Positions 7,357 to 16,358 of a stretch of 28,481 nucleotides of DNA are shown piece by piece. The position numbers were made by a program, and so were the translations under genes. Source of the DNA: an uncultured Bilophila sp. (GTDB lineage Bacteria > Desulfobacterota > Desulfovibrionia > Desulfovibrionales > Desulfovibrionaceae). A model generated the notes under the pieces. The model was not told where the DNA came from. It did not search any database and worked only from the letters and a program-made list of their open reading frames with translations. The DNA lies in NCBI GenBank assembly GCA_902373525.1, contig CABKMN010000029.1, positions 1 through 28,481 of the forward strand. Direction: 5' to 3'. How positions within the stretch are numbered: position 1 is the stretch's first letter; every line of letters begins with the position of its first letter.

Positions 7357-8364
7357 ATGTCTCCCAAGCACATCCTGCTGATTCCCGCCCTCGCCCTGTT
7401 GATGTATCTCGGCATGTACAGCTGGAACCAGCGCACCCACATCCTCGACAACGTCGCGGCCAACACCGGCCTCGAAGCCTCCGGCGTCGTCCTCAAGTCG
7501 GTGCGGCTGGTGCAGGATACGGTCATGGGCGCGTGGAACCGGTACATGGACCTCGTGGACGTGCGCAAGGAAAACGACGAGCTGAAAAAGGAACTGGAAC
7601 AGGTCCGACACAAGCTGCTCATGGCGTCCGAAGAACGGGCGGAGCTCGTCCGCCTGCGCCGCCTGCTGACGCTGACGCCGCCTCCGGGCTGGCAGACGCT
7701 CGGCGCGCGCGTGCTCGCCGGACGCATGGGGGCCAACTCCGCGCTGGCGTCCGTGCTCATCGGGCGGGGCTATCTCACGGGCGCCATTCCCGGCACCCCG
7801 GTGATGACGCCGGAAGGCGTCGCCGGACGCGTGCTGCGGGCCGGGCCGAGTTCGGCCACGGTGCTCCTGCTCGTCGATCCCGGAAGCCGCATCGCGATCA
7901 TCAGTCAGGAAAGCCGCGTGCAGGGCGTGCTCGTGGGCGGCGGTCCCGACAAGCCGCTGGAAGTCCGTTTCGTGTCGCACAACGACGTGATCCGCCCCGG
8001 CGAGATACTGGTCACCTCCGGTCTGGACGACGCCTTCCCGAAGGGCATCCCCGTGGCCCGCGTGCTGTCGGCCACGCCCTCGGATCTGTCGCCCTTCCAG
8101 TCCATTCAGGCCGCTCCGCTGGCGACCCTGACCGACCTCGAAGAACTGCTCCTCATTTCCCGCGTGGAAGGGGACGGCCTGTCCGGCTCCCTGTCCGGCG
8201 TGCTCGAAACGCCCCGCGCCCCCGTCGATCCCGCCTCGCCGCGTCCGCAACCCCTGCCGGGGCAGCCCGGTTCGGGGATTCCCGGCCCGCCCCGTCCCGA
8301 CGCCCCGTTTTTCCTGAACGGCCCGACGCCCCCGCCCGGATTGCCGCTGCGGAGCCGCCCATGA
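7357..8364 (+). CDS. mreC: Rod shape-determining protein MreC
   Basis: MreC is an inner-membrane protein whose periplasmic part activates PBP2/RodA. The 335-residue product shows one N-terminal membrane segment (about residues 5-20, ILLIPALALLMYLGMY), a charged coiled coil (about 60-105, KENDELKKELEQVRHKLL) and the beta-rich domain with VLIGRGYLTGAIPGTPVMTPEGVAGRV-type sequence. The last 52 residues (284-335) form a Pro/Arg-rich, probably disordered tail of the kind found in some MreC proteins. ATG 7357 puts the membrane helix at the N-terminus; upstream in-frame starts would add an unlikely Arg-rich leader. The stop overlaps the mreD start in ATGA. Confidence 0.95.
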   Translation: MSPKHILLIPALALLMYLGMYSWNQRTHILDNVAANTGLEASGVVLKSVRLVQDTVMGAWNRYMDLVDVRKENDELKKELEQVRHKLLMASEERAELVRLRRLLTLTPPPGWQTLGARVLAGRMGANSALASVLIGRGYLTGAIPGTPVMTPEGVAGRVLRAGPSSATVLLLVDPGSRIAIISQESRVQGVLVGGGPDKPLEVRFVSHNDVIRPGEILVTSGLDDAFPKGIPVARVLSATPSDLSPFQSIQAAPLATLTDLEELLLISRVEGDGLSGSLSGVLETPRAPVDPASPRPQPLPGQPGSGIPGPPRPDAPFFLNGPTPPPGLPLRSRP

Positions 8365-8831
8365 CGCTCAACATCCTGTGGTGGGTGGCTTTCTTCGTGC
8401 TGGGGCTCACGCTTCAGCAGGCGCTGCCCGGCACGGACGTGCTGGTCGCCGGGTTGTTTCTCGCGCTTCAGGAACGCCGTCCCTTTCAGATCGCCGCCGT
8501 GCTGCTCGCACTCATCCTCATTCAGGAAGGCGTGGGCACGCTGGATTTCGGCACGTCCGTCCTGTGGTATCTCGTCGTCATCACGCTCTTCTTTGTCGGG
8601 CGCTGGATGTTCGAGACGGAGAACTGGCTGTTCGTGCTGCTCATCAGCGTCTGCCTCGGCGCGGCGCATTACGGCGTCATCTGGATCATGACGCGGCTCC
8701 AGTTCATCCCTCTCGACATGACCCGGCTGCTCGACGAAAGCATCCTGCAAGGGCTGCTGACGCCGTTCGTCTGGCAGTTCTGCCTGATGGCCCGCCGGTG
8801 GGTGGTTCCCAATGAAAACAATACAGCTTGA
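8361..8831 (+). CDS. mreD: Rod shape-determining protein MreD
   Basis: This is a small integral membrane partner of MreC. The 156-residue sequence is dominated by about five hydrophobic segments (for example ILWWVAFFVLGLTL, IAAVLLALILI, VLWYLVVITLFFVG, WLFVLLISVCLGAA). Similarity in the family is low, so the call leans on size, topology and position. ATG 8361 overlaps the mreC stop by four bases, and the 3' end overlaps the mrdA start by 20 bases, so translation of mreC, mreD and mrdA is coupled. Confidence 0.9.
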   Translation: MTLNILWWVAFFVLGLTLQQALPGTDVLVAGLFLALQERRPFQIAAVLLALILIQEGVGTLDFGTSVLWYLVVITLFFVGRWMFETENWLFVLLISVCLGAAHYGVIWIMTRLQFIPLDMTRLLDESILQGLLTPFVWQFCLMARRWVVPNENNTA

Positions 8832-10644
8832 AACGGAAGGCTACCAGCCGCCCAAGAGCGGGCTCGTGCTGTTGCAGTGCCTTGTCGGGCTGCTGTTCTT
8901 CACCTTCGTGATCCGTTTCTGGTATCTCCAGATACACCGGGGGTCCGACTTCGCGCAGCAGGCGCAGGCCAACCACCTGCGGCAGGAATCGGTGTATGCG
9001 TCGCGCGGCCTCATCCGCGACGTCAACGGCGTTCTGCTCGCGGAGAACCGGCCCGCCTTCGGGCTCGCGCTGATCCGCGAGGACTGCAAGGACATCAACG
9101 CCACGCTGGCGCAGGTCAGCGAATGGGCGGGCATCCCGCTGGATCAGCTCACGAACCGTTTTCAGCAGGACAAGCGCAAGGTCAAGCCCTTCGAGCCCAT
9201 CCTGCTGCTTTCCGACATGACCTTTGAGCAGGTGGCGCGCATCGAGGCGCAGCTCATGCACTGGCCCGGTCTGGAAATCGTGACCCGTTCCAAACGCCAC
9301 TACCCGGAAGGCAAGGAATTCGCGCACATCCTCGGGTACGTCGCCGAAGCCAACGAGCGGGAGCTCGCCGCCGATCCCTACCTCGCCCTCGGGGACACGG
9401 TGGGCAAGCAGGGGCTGGAGTACGTCTTCGAGCCGCGTCTGCGTGGGCACAAGGGCCTGTACAACGTCGAGGTGGACGTGCTCGGGCGCTCGCTCGGCAA
9501 GACGCTGGTGGAGGAACCGCAGAACGGCGAAAACCTCCAGCTCGGCCTCGACACCAAGCTCCAGAAGCGGCTCGCCGAACTGCTCGGCGACCAGACGGGC
9601 AGCATCGTGGTCATGGAGCCGCACACGGGGCGGCTCCGGGCGCTGGTCACCAACCCCTCCTACGACAACAATCTTTTCGTCGGCGGCCTGTCCCAGAAAA
9701 CGTGGGTGGCGCTGCGCGACGACCCGTTCCATCCGCTCCAGAACCGCGCCATCCAGAGCGTCTACCCGCCCGGATCGGTCTGGAAGCTCATGATGGCCGG
9801 ACTGTTCCTCAAGGAGGGCGTGTCGCCCTCGACGCGGGTGGTCTGCACCGGCGCGGTCAAGCTCGGCAACCGGGAATTCCGGTGCTGGCGGCGCGGCGGG
9901 CACGGCGCGGTCGATCTGGTCCAGTCGCTCATGCATTCCTGCGACGTCTACTACTATGTGCTCGGCGAGAAGATGGGCATCGACCGCATCGAAGCCTTCG
10001 CCAAGGCGTGCGGGTTCGGCGCGCCCACGGGCATCGATCTGCCGCATGAAAAGTCCGGCCTCGTGCCGTCGAAGGCGTGGAAGAAGCGCCGCTCGGGCGA
10101 GGCGTGGTACCGCGGCGAGACGCTGAACGTGTCCATCGGGCAGGGGTACACGCTGGTCACGCCGCTCCAGATGGCGGACTTCGTGAGCGCGCTGCTCAAC
10201 GGCGGCAAGCTGCTCAAGCCGCAGCTGCTGGCGGGTGCCGAGCCCGAAGTGCGCGGGACCATCCCGTTCAGCGACGAGGCCCGCAAGCTCGTGGTCGAAG
10301 GCATGCGCGTGACCGCCGACATCGGCACGGCCAAGGTGTTGCGCCGCAAGGACGCGATCATCGGCGGCAAGACCGGGACCGCGCAGGTGGTGAAAATCCG
10401 TATGGTCGGGGATCGCCGTCAGCGTACCGCCGAAATGGCCTATCTGGAACGCGACCACGCGTGGATCGCCTCCTACGGGCGCAAGGACGGGGAGGACATC
10501 GTCGTCGTCGTCATGCTGGAGCACGGCGGGGGCGGCAGCTCGGCGGCGGGTCCCGTGGCCCGCGACGTCTACAACATTTTATATGGGACCCCCCTCGGCC
10601 CGCAGCCGCACAGGCTGCCGGGACGCATGGCCCGGCAGGACTAG
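8812..10644 (+). CDS. mrdA: Penicillin-binding protein 2, elongasome transpeptidase
   Basis: PBP2 cross-links lateral-wall peptidoglycan with RodA. The 610-residue class B PBP has an N-terminal membrane anchor (about residues 18-40), a pedestal/dimerisation domain beginning ASRGLIRDVNGVLLAENRP, and the transpeptidase domain with SVWK (Ser322 nucleophile, Lys325), S376-C-D378 in place of the classical SxN, and K520-T-G. The Asp at the third position of the second motif is normal for PBP2-type enzymes. The length is slightly below E. coli PBP2 (633). It overlaps mreD by 20 bases and is followed by an unusually long 334-base structured gap before rodA. Confidence 0.96.
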   Translation: MKTIQLETEGYQPPKSGLVLLQCLVGLLFFTFVIRFWYLQIHRGSDFAQQAQANHLRQESVYASRGLIRDVNGVLLAENRPAFGLALIREDCKDINATLAQVSEWAGIPLDQLTNRFQQDKRKVKPFEPILLLSDMTFEQVARIEAQLMHWPGLEIVTRSKRHYPEGKEFAHILGYVAEANERELAADPYLALGDTVGKQGLEYVFEPRLRGHKGLYNVEVDVLGRSLGKTLVEEPQNGENLQLGLDTKLQKRLAELLGDQTGSIVVMEPHTGRLRALVTNPSYDNNLFVGGLSQKTWVALRDDPFHPLQNRAIQSVYPPGSVWKLMMAGLFLKEGVSPSTRVVCTGAVKLGNREFRCWRRGGHGAVDLVQSLMHSCDVYYYVLGEKMGIDRIEAFAKACGFGAPTGIDLPHEKSGLVPSKAWKKRRSGEAWYRGETLNVSIGQGYTLVTPLQMADFVSALLNGGKLLKPQLLAGAEPEVRGTIPFSDEARKLVVEGMRVTADIGTAKVLRRKDAIIGGKTGTAQVVKIRMVGDRRQRTAEMAYLERDHAWIASYGRKDGEDIVVVVMLEHGGGGSSAAGPVARDVYNILYGTPLGPQPHRLPGRMARQD

Positions 10645-10978
10645 GGGAGAGGAGCCGCGGAAGGACTTTTTTTGAAACAAGCGTCCTCCCCGGGCCCCAC
10701 CCGCAAACACTTCGGCGGTATCGAATCCCTTTTCGCCTCTCTTCCCGGCGCACGAAGCCGGGAGGCGGCGGTCCAGAAGCCTTCCAGACATGCTGAACGC
10801 GGCGCAAAAGGGAACGCATAAGAAAGAAGCTGCGGAAACGGACGTTTCCGCAACCTGAAAAAGGAAAGAACCCACGCGGTTCCGTTTGCGCCGGGGTCCG
10901 GGGGGCGGCTCGCCCCCCGGCGGGTGCGGGGCGGCGCCCTGCCGGGGTCCGGGGCGGAGCCCCGAAAGGGAGAGTCCG
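10645..10978. other. Structured 334-bp gap between mrdA and rodA
   Basis: There is no credible gene. From 5' to 3' it holds a partial member of the GGGGAG...CTCCCC palindrome family (10645-10689) with a tail TATCGAATCCC (10720-10730); a perfect 9-bp hairpin TGCGGAAAC-GGAC-GTTTCCGCA near 10833-10854; and two GC hairpins, each preceded by CCGGGGTCC (10891 and 10942). The latter end about nine bases before the rodA ribosome binding site. Confidence 0.7.
10898..10920 (+). repeat. GC-rich hairpin in the rodA leader
   Basis: CCGGGGGGCG (10898-10907) pairs perfectly with CGCCCCCCGG (10911-10920) around loop GCT. A sister hairpin CGGGGC-GGA-GCCCCG lies at 10950-10964, and both follow the direct repeat GCCGGGGTCC. 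The motif recurs before gcvH at 23977-23999, so this is a dispersed intergenic element. Confidence 0.8.
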
Positions 10979-12088
10979 ATGGTGATCGACAGACGGTTGC
11001 TGACGCATATCAACTGGGGCCTGCTGGCGGCCACGCTCCTGCTGTTCTGGGTGGGGATCGGCAACCTCTATTCCGCCAGCGGCGTCCGGGTGGAGGACGG
11101 CATCAGCCTTGCCCCGTTCTACGAACGGCAAATGATCTGGGGCCTTTTCGGCTTCGTATCCATGCTCGCCTGCATGAGCTTCGACTACCGCCACCTTCAG
11201 GCTATGGCCCTGCCGTTTTTTTTGTTGGTGGTCTTTTCCCTGTGCCTGATCCCCATTTTCGGCAAGGTCATCTACGGCGCGCGCCGCTGGATCGATCTGG
11301 GCTTCTTCCACTTCCAGCCGAGCGAAATGGCGAAGATCGCCGTGCTGCTCATGGGGGCGCAGGTCCTGTCGCTGGACGGCGAACCGTTGTCGTGGAAGCG
11401 TTTGTTCCAGGTGTCGTGCGTCGGCGGCATTCCGGCGGCGTTCATCGTGTTTCAGCCGGACCTCGGCACGGCTCTGACCGTGCTGGCCATCCTCGGCGGC
11501 ATGATCCTGTACCACGGGCTCAAGAAACGGGTCCTGCTGGTCTGCCTTGTGAGCATCCCGCTGTTGCTGCCGATGGCGTGGTTCGCGCTGCACGACTACC
11601 AGAAGCAGCGCATCATGACCTTCCTCGATCCCTCGAACGATCCGCGCGGGGCGGGGTATCACATCATCCAGTCAAAAATAGCCATCGGTTCCGGTCAGAT
11701 ATGGGGAAAGGGCTTCCTTGAGGGCACGCAGAGCAAGTTGAGCTTCCTCCCCGAGAAGCACACCGACTTCGCCATCGCCGTGTTCGGCGAGGAGTGGGGC
11801 TTCGTGGGGTGCGTGGCGCTCATGGCCCTGTTCAGCCTGTTTTTGTTGAGCATCTTCAACACGGTGCGGAGCGCGAAGGATCGCTTCGGGAGCAATCTGG
11901 CGGCGGGCATATTCATCTATTTCTTCTGGCAAATAGCGGTCAACACCGGCATGGTTGTGGGGATCATGCCGGTGGTCGGCATCCCTCTCCCCTTCATCAG
12001 CTACGGCGGCAGCGCCACACTCGTGAATTTTTCGCTGATCGGGCTGGTGCTGAACATTTCCATGCGCCGTTTCCTGTTCAAAACGTGA
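10979..12088 (+). CDS. rodA: Peptidoglycan glycosyltransferase RodA (SEDS family)
   Basis: RodA polymerises lipid II into glycan strands with PBP2. The 369-residue polytopic protein has about ten membrane segments and SEDS signatures: YGARRWIDLG (about 99-108), FQPSEMAKI (about 112-120), FQPDLGTAL, LSFLPEKHTDFAIAVFGEEWGF, and the C-terminal MPVVGIPLPFISYGGSATL. The start at 10979 (ATG, closely followed by GTG) has AAAGGGAGAG five bases upstream. It completes the elongasome block. Although co-oriented with mrdA, the 334-base hairpin-rich gap suggests uncoupled translation and perhaps different transcript stability. Confidence 0.96.
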   Translation: MVIDRRLLTHINWGLLAATLLLFWVGIGNLYSASGVRVEDGISLAPFYERQMIWGLFGFVSMLACMSFDYRHLQAMALPFFLLVVFSLCLIPIFGKVIYGARRWIDLGFFHFQPSEMAKIAVLLMGAQVLSLDGEPLSWKRLFQVSCVGGIPAAFIVFQPDLGTALTVLAILGGMILYHGLKKRVLLVCLVSIPLLLPMAWFALHDYQKQRIMTFLDPSNDPRGAGYHIIQSKIAIGSGQIWGKGFLEGTQSKLSFLPEKHTDFAIAVFGEEWGFVGCVALMALFSLFLLSIFNTVRSAKDRFGSNLAAGIFIYFFWQIAVNTGMVVGIMPVVGIPLPFISYGGSATLVNFSLIGLVLNISMRRFLFKT

Positions 12089-12277
12089 CCGGGAAGGATG
12101 CGGGAACGCCGCTGACGCTCGCTTTTTCACAAGGCGCAACGCACCCCCGCCCCCACCGGAACACCGAGGGTGCACTGTAAAGAACAACTTGAAAGAGAAC
12201 ATCTTATGAAAAACAGGGCGCGGAATGTCCGTTTTCGTCAAAAGGGGATTGTGATCTTTTGCTTTTAAGAAGAACCT
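12089..12277. other. rodA-atp intergenic region
   Basis: It contains no gene and no clean intrinsic terminator after rodA; only a weak GCACCC...GGGTGC pairing (about 12143-12175) without a T run is visible. Base composition turns AT-rich toward the promoter at 12278. Confidence 0.5.
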
Positions 12278-12306
12278 TTGACACATTTTGGTGGTTAGTA
12301 TATAAC
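12278..12306 (+). promoter_or_regulatory. Sigma-70-type promoter of the atp operon
   Basis: TTGACA (12278-12283) matches the -35 consensus perfectly, the spacer is exactly 17 bases, and TATAAC (12301-12306) matches the -10 at five of six positions. Transcription would start near 12313, giving a leader of about 38 bases before atpF'. It separates atp expression from the rod operon upstream. Confidence 0.85.
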
Positions 12307-12350
12307 ACCCCCATTCTGTACGTTTAGCCGTTTATGAAGGGAGTTCCTGC

Positions 12351-12767
12351 GTGATAGATCTTGATATTACGTTATGGTTCCAGTTGGCGAACTTTCTCAT
12401 CACCTTGGTTGTGCTCAACTACCTCCTGATTGCGCCCATCCGGAAGATCATCCGGGAACGCAAGGAAAAGGTGGCCGGGCTCGCCGGGGATATCGACGCC
12501 TTCGCCGCTGATGGCCAGAAACTTCTGGACAACTACGAAGCGGAACTTGCCAAGGCCCGCGCCGCCGCCAATCTGCAGCGCAAGCAGGCCAAGGCCGACG
12601 CCGAAGCCGAAAGCCGCGTCCTTCTCGACGCCGCCAACGCCGACGCGCAGAACCGTCTGCGGGAAACCCAGGCGGCCGTCCGCGCCGACGCCGATGCGGC
12701 CCACAAAACGCTCCAGGCCGAAATGAAAGGCTTCGCCGACGCGGCGCTGGCCAAAATCCTCGGATAA
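12351..12767 (+). CDS. atpF': ATP synthase peripheral stalk subunit b'
   Basis: The 138-residue protein has one N-terminal membrane helix (about residues 8-28, WFQLANFLITLVVLNYLLIAP), then PIRKIIRERKEKV and a long Ala/Lys/Glu-rich amphipathic helix with heptad character, the shape of F-type b subunits. It is the first of two b-type genes in tandem, as in other organisms with heterodimeric stalks. The start is GTG at 12351, with AAGGGAG about eight bases upstream; no in-frame ATG fits. It is the promoter-proximal gene of the operon. Confidence 0.93.
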   Translation: MIDLDITLWFQLANFLITLVVLNYLLIAPIRKIIRERKEKVAGLAGDIDAFAADGQKLLDNYEAELAKARAAANLQRKQAKADAEAESRVLLDAANADAQNRLRETQAAVRADADAAHKTLQAEMKGFADAALAKILG

Positions 12768-12794
12768 CGTTTCACGGTACGCACGGGGGAATCC

Positions 12795-13370
12795 TTGAAC
12801 GCGCTCGTCTCTTTTTTCAAGTCAAAAGACGGTTTGGTGGCCGTAGCCACGCTGGTGCTGCTGGGCATCGTGTCTCATTACAGCGATCCCTACAACGCCT
12901 GGATCAACCTGCTGGCCCGCGTCGGCAACGTTTGCGTTTTTCTGTACATTCTGTGGCGCGCCGGCGGAAAGGCCATCGTTTCCAGCCTGAGCTCGCGGCG
13001 GACGAACATCGCCGAGGAACTCGACAGCCTCGCGCGGCGCAAACTTGAGGCCGAGGAACAGCTCAAGGACCTGCAGAGCCGCATCGCCAACCTGAACGCG
13101 GAACGGGAAGCCATCCTTGAGGAAAGCCGCGCGCAGGGCGAAGCCCTCAAGGCCAGCCTGATCGCCGAAGCGCAGGCCGAAGCGGAAAAAATCCGCGAGC
13201 AGGCCGCCCGCGCCGCCGACACCGAAACCAAGGGCGCCGTGGATGCGCTCCGCAACCAGATCGCGGACGAAATCATCGAAGCCGTCGAAGCCTCGCTGAA
13301 AGAGCGTCTGAACGCGAACAAGCACGCGAAACTCATCGATAACGCGTTGAAAAAGGTGGTGCTCAATTGA
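12795..13370 (+). CDS. atpF: ATP synthase peripheral stalk subunit b
   Basis: The 191-residue second b subunit has two hydrophobic stretches: residues about 13-27 (GLVAVATLVLLGIVS) and about 37-57 (INLLARVGNVCVFLYILWRAG). These are followed by a long charged coiled coil (60-170). The extra N-terminal segment may be a signal-like extension as in other delta-proteobacterial b subunits; which helix is retained is not shown by the sequence. The start is TTG at 12795 with GGGGGA five bases upstream, and no Met codon lies near the N-terminus. Its stop overlaps the atpH start in TTGA. Confidence 0.93.
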   Translation: MNALVSFFKSKDGLVAVATLVLLGIVSHYSDPYNAWINLLARVGNVCVFLYILWRAGGKAIVSSLSSRRTNIAEELDSLARRKLEAEEQLKDLQSRIANLNAEREAILEESRAQGEALKASLIAEAQAEAEKIREQAARAADTETKGAVDALRNQIADEIIEAVEASLKERLNANKHAKLIDNALKKVVLN

Positions 13371-13918
13371 ACGGCGACATCGTAGCGCAGCGCTATGCCC
13401 ATGCGCTCTTTGCCCTCGGCAAGGAACAGGGCATGCCCAAACTGGAGGCCTTCGGGAAGACCCTTTCCGAGCTGGCCGGACTGCTTGATGAAGCTCCCGA
13501 ACTGGCGCGGCTGTTCCGCGCTCCCGTCATCAGCGTGGCTGAGAAGCGGAACGTTCTGTCGCAGCTCCTTGCCGGTCTTGATGCCGATCCGGTCGTGAAG
13601 AATTTTTGCCTTTTGTTGGCTGACAAGGAGCGTCTCCCGTTGTTCGGTGAGATCGTCGAATGTTTCGGCAAGCTCCTTGACGAAGCCAAGGGCATTGTCC
13701 GCGGCAGGCTTCTGACTGCCGTTAACCTCAATAAAGACCGTCAGGCGGGCATCCTTGCCGCGCTTGAAAAGCAGACCAGCAAACAGTTGGCCCTGACGTT
13801 CGAGGTGGACCCGTCCATCCTCGGCGGGGTTGTCCTTCAGGTGGGGGACAAGGTGCTGGATGCGAGCCTTCGTGCGCAGTTGACTATCCTCAGAGACATC
13901 ATCAAGAGGGGTGAATAG
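13367..13918 (+). CDS. atpH: ATP synthase delta subunit
   Basis: This links the b/b' stalk to the top of F1. The 183-residue product begins NGDIVAQRYAHALFALGKEQ, matching the family start (ARRYAxALFxLA), and ends with the conserved VDPSILGGVVLQVGDKVLDASLRAQL. The TTG start at 13367 overlaps the atpF stop and follows AAGGTGG, which indicates coupling. An internal Met is 23 residues in and would remove the conserved N-terminal helix, so TTG is kept. atpA begins four bases after the stop. Confidence 0.95.
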   Translation: MNGDIVAQRYAHALFALGKEQGMPKLEAFGKTLSELAGLLDEAPELARLFRAPVISVAEKRNVLSQLLAGLDADPVVKNFCLLLADKERLPLFGEIVECFGKLLDEAKGIVRGRLLTAVNLNKDRQAGILAALEKQTSKQLALTFEVDPSILGGVVLQVGDKVLDASLRAQLTILRDIIKRGE

Positions 13919-13922
13919 GATC

Positions 13923-15431
<1,509 letters not shown>

Positions 15432-15444
15432 GGGACGGTAGCGC

Positions 15445-16341
15445 ATGCCTTCGTTGAAAGACGTCAAAATGAAGATCGTCGGGGTCCGCAAGACCAAGCA
15501 GATCACCAAGGCCATGAACATGGTGGCCTCGGCGAAGCTGCGTGGCGCCCAGTCCCGCATTGAGCGTTTCCGCCCCTACGCGGAAAAGTTTCAGGCTGTG
15601 CTCGGCGATCTTGCGGCCAAGTCCGACGGCTCGGCCCACGCGCTCCTTGAGCGCCGGGCGGAGTGCCATGTCTCGGTTATCATTCTGGCTACTTCGGATC
15701 GCGGCCTGTGCGGCGGTTTCAACGCCATGCTTATCGCCAAGGCTCTGGACGCCGCACGGACGAGAGCGGCCGAAGGGAAAACCGTCAAGTTCATTTGCGT
15801 AGGCAAAAAAGGACGCGACGCCATCCGCAAGACCGGCTTTGAAATCCTGTCGGACTATGCGGACGTCATGGGCAACTTCGACTTCACCCTCGCTTCCGGC
15901 ATCGGCAAGGATGTGGTGAGCGGGTACACGCACAAGGCCATGGACGAGGTCATCCTCATCTACGGCGAGTTCGTGTCCATGGCAAAACAGGTTCCTCTTG
16001 TTCAGACCCTGCTGCCGGTGGAGGCTGCTGCGCCCGCGCCAGCCGATTCCGCCGCAGACGGCGCTTCCCCGAAGGGAGTGTCCGAAGAATACACTTACGA
16101 ACCCGAAGTGAAGAAGCTCCTTGCCGAAATCCTTCCCCGGTTCGTCAATGTGCAGATATACCGTGGCCTTCTGGACACCTCCGCCAGCGAAAACGCTGCC
16201 CGGATGTCCGCTATGGACAACGCCACGCGCAATTGCGACGAAATGGTGGGTGCCCTGACGCTGCTCTTCAACAAGACGCGTCAGACGTCCATCACCAACG
16301 AGCTCATCGATATCGTTGGCGGCGCGGAAGCTCTGAAATAA
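15445..16341 (+). CDS. atpG: ATP synthase F1 gamma subunit
   Basis: This is the central rotor shaft. The 298-residue protein begins MPSLKDVKMKIVGVRKTKQITKAMNMVA-like sequence, the conserved N-terminal helix, and has TSDRGLCGGFNAML (about 84-97) plus a C-terminal helix with SAMDNATRNCDEMVGALTLLFNKTRQTSITNELIDIVGGAEAL-type sequence. An Ala/Pro-rich insert (about residues 192-212) precedes EEYTYEPE and makes it slightly longer than E. coli gamma (287). ATG 15445 lies 13 bases after atpA. Confidence 0.97.
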   Translation: MPSLKDVKMKIVGVRKTKQITKAMNMVASAKLRGAQSRIERFRPYAEKFQAVLGDLAAKSDGSAHALLERRAECHVSVIILATSDRGLCGGFNAMLIAKALDAARTRAAEGKTVKFICVGKKGRDAIRKTGFEILSDYADVMGNFDFTLASGIGKDVVSGYTHKAMDEVILIYGEFVSMAKQVPLVQTLLPVEAAAPAPADSAADGASPKGVSEEYTYEPEVKKLLAEILPRFVNVQIYRGLLDTSASENAARMSAMDNATRNCDEMVGALTLLFNKTRQTSITNELIDIVGGAEALK

Positions 16342-16358
16342 GGGAGCGAGCAATCGTT

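Noticed and set aside
4936..8250. A minus-strand frame open for about 1100 codons beneath mreB and mreC
   Set aside because: Only its 3' part (4936-5847) is a real gene. The rest is antisense to well-conserved mreB/mreC, has His/Gly/Asp-rich low-complexity translation and no family features; long antisense frames are expected at this G+C content.
12143..12175. Terminator after rodA (GCACCC...GGGTGC)
   Set aside because: The loop is long, the stem only six pairs, and no T run follows.
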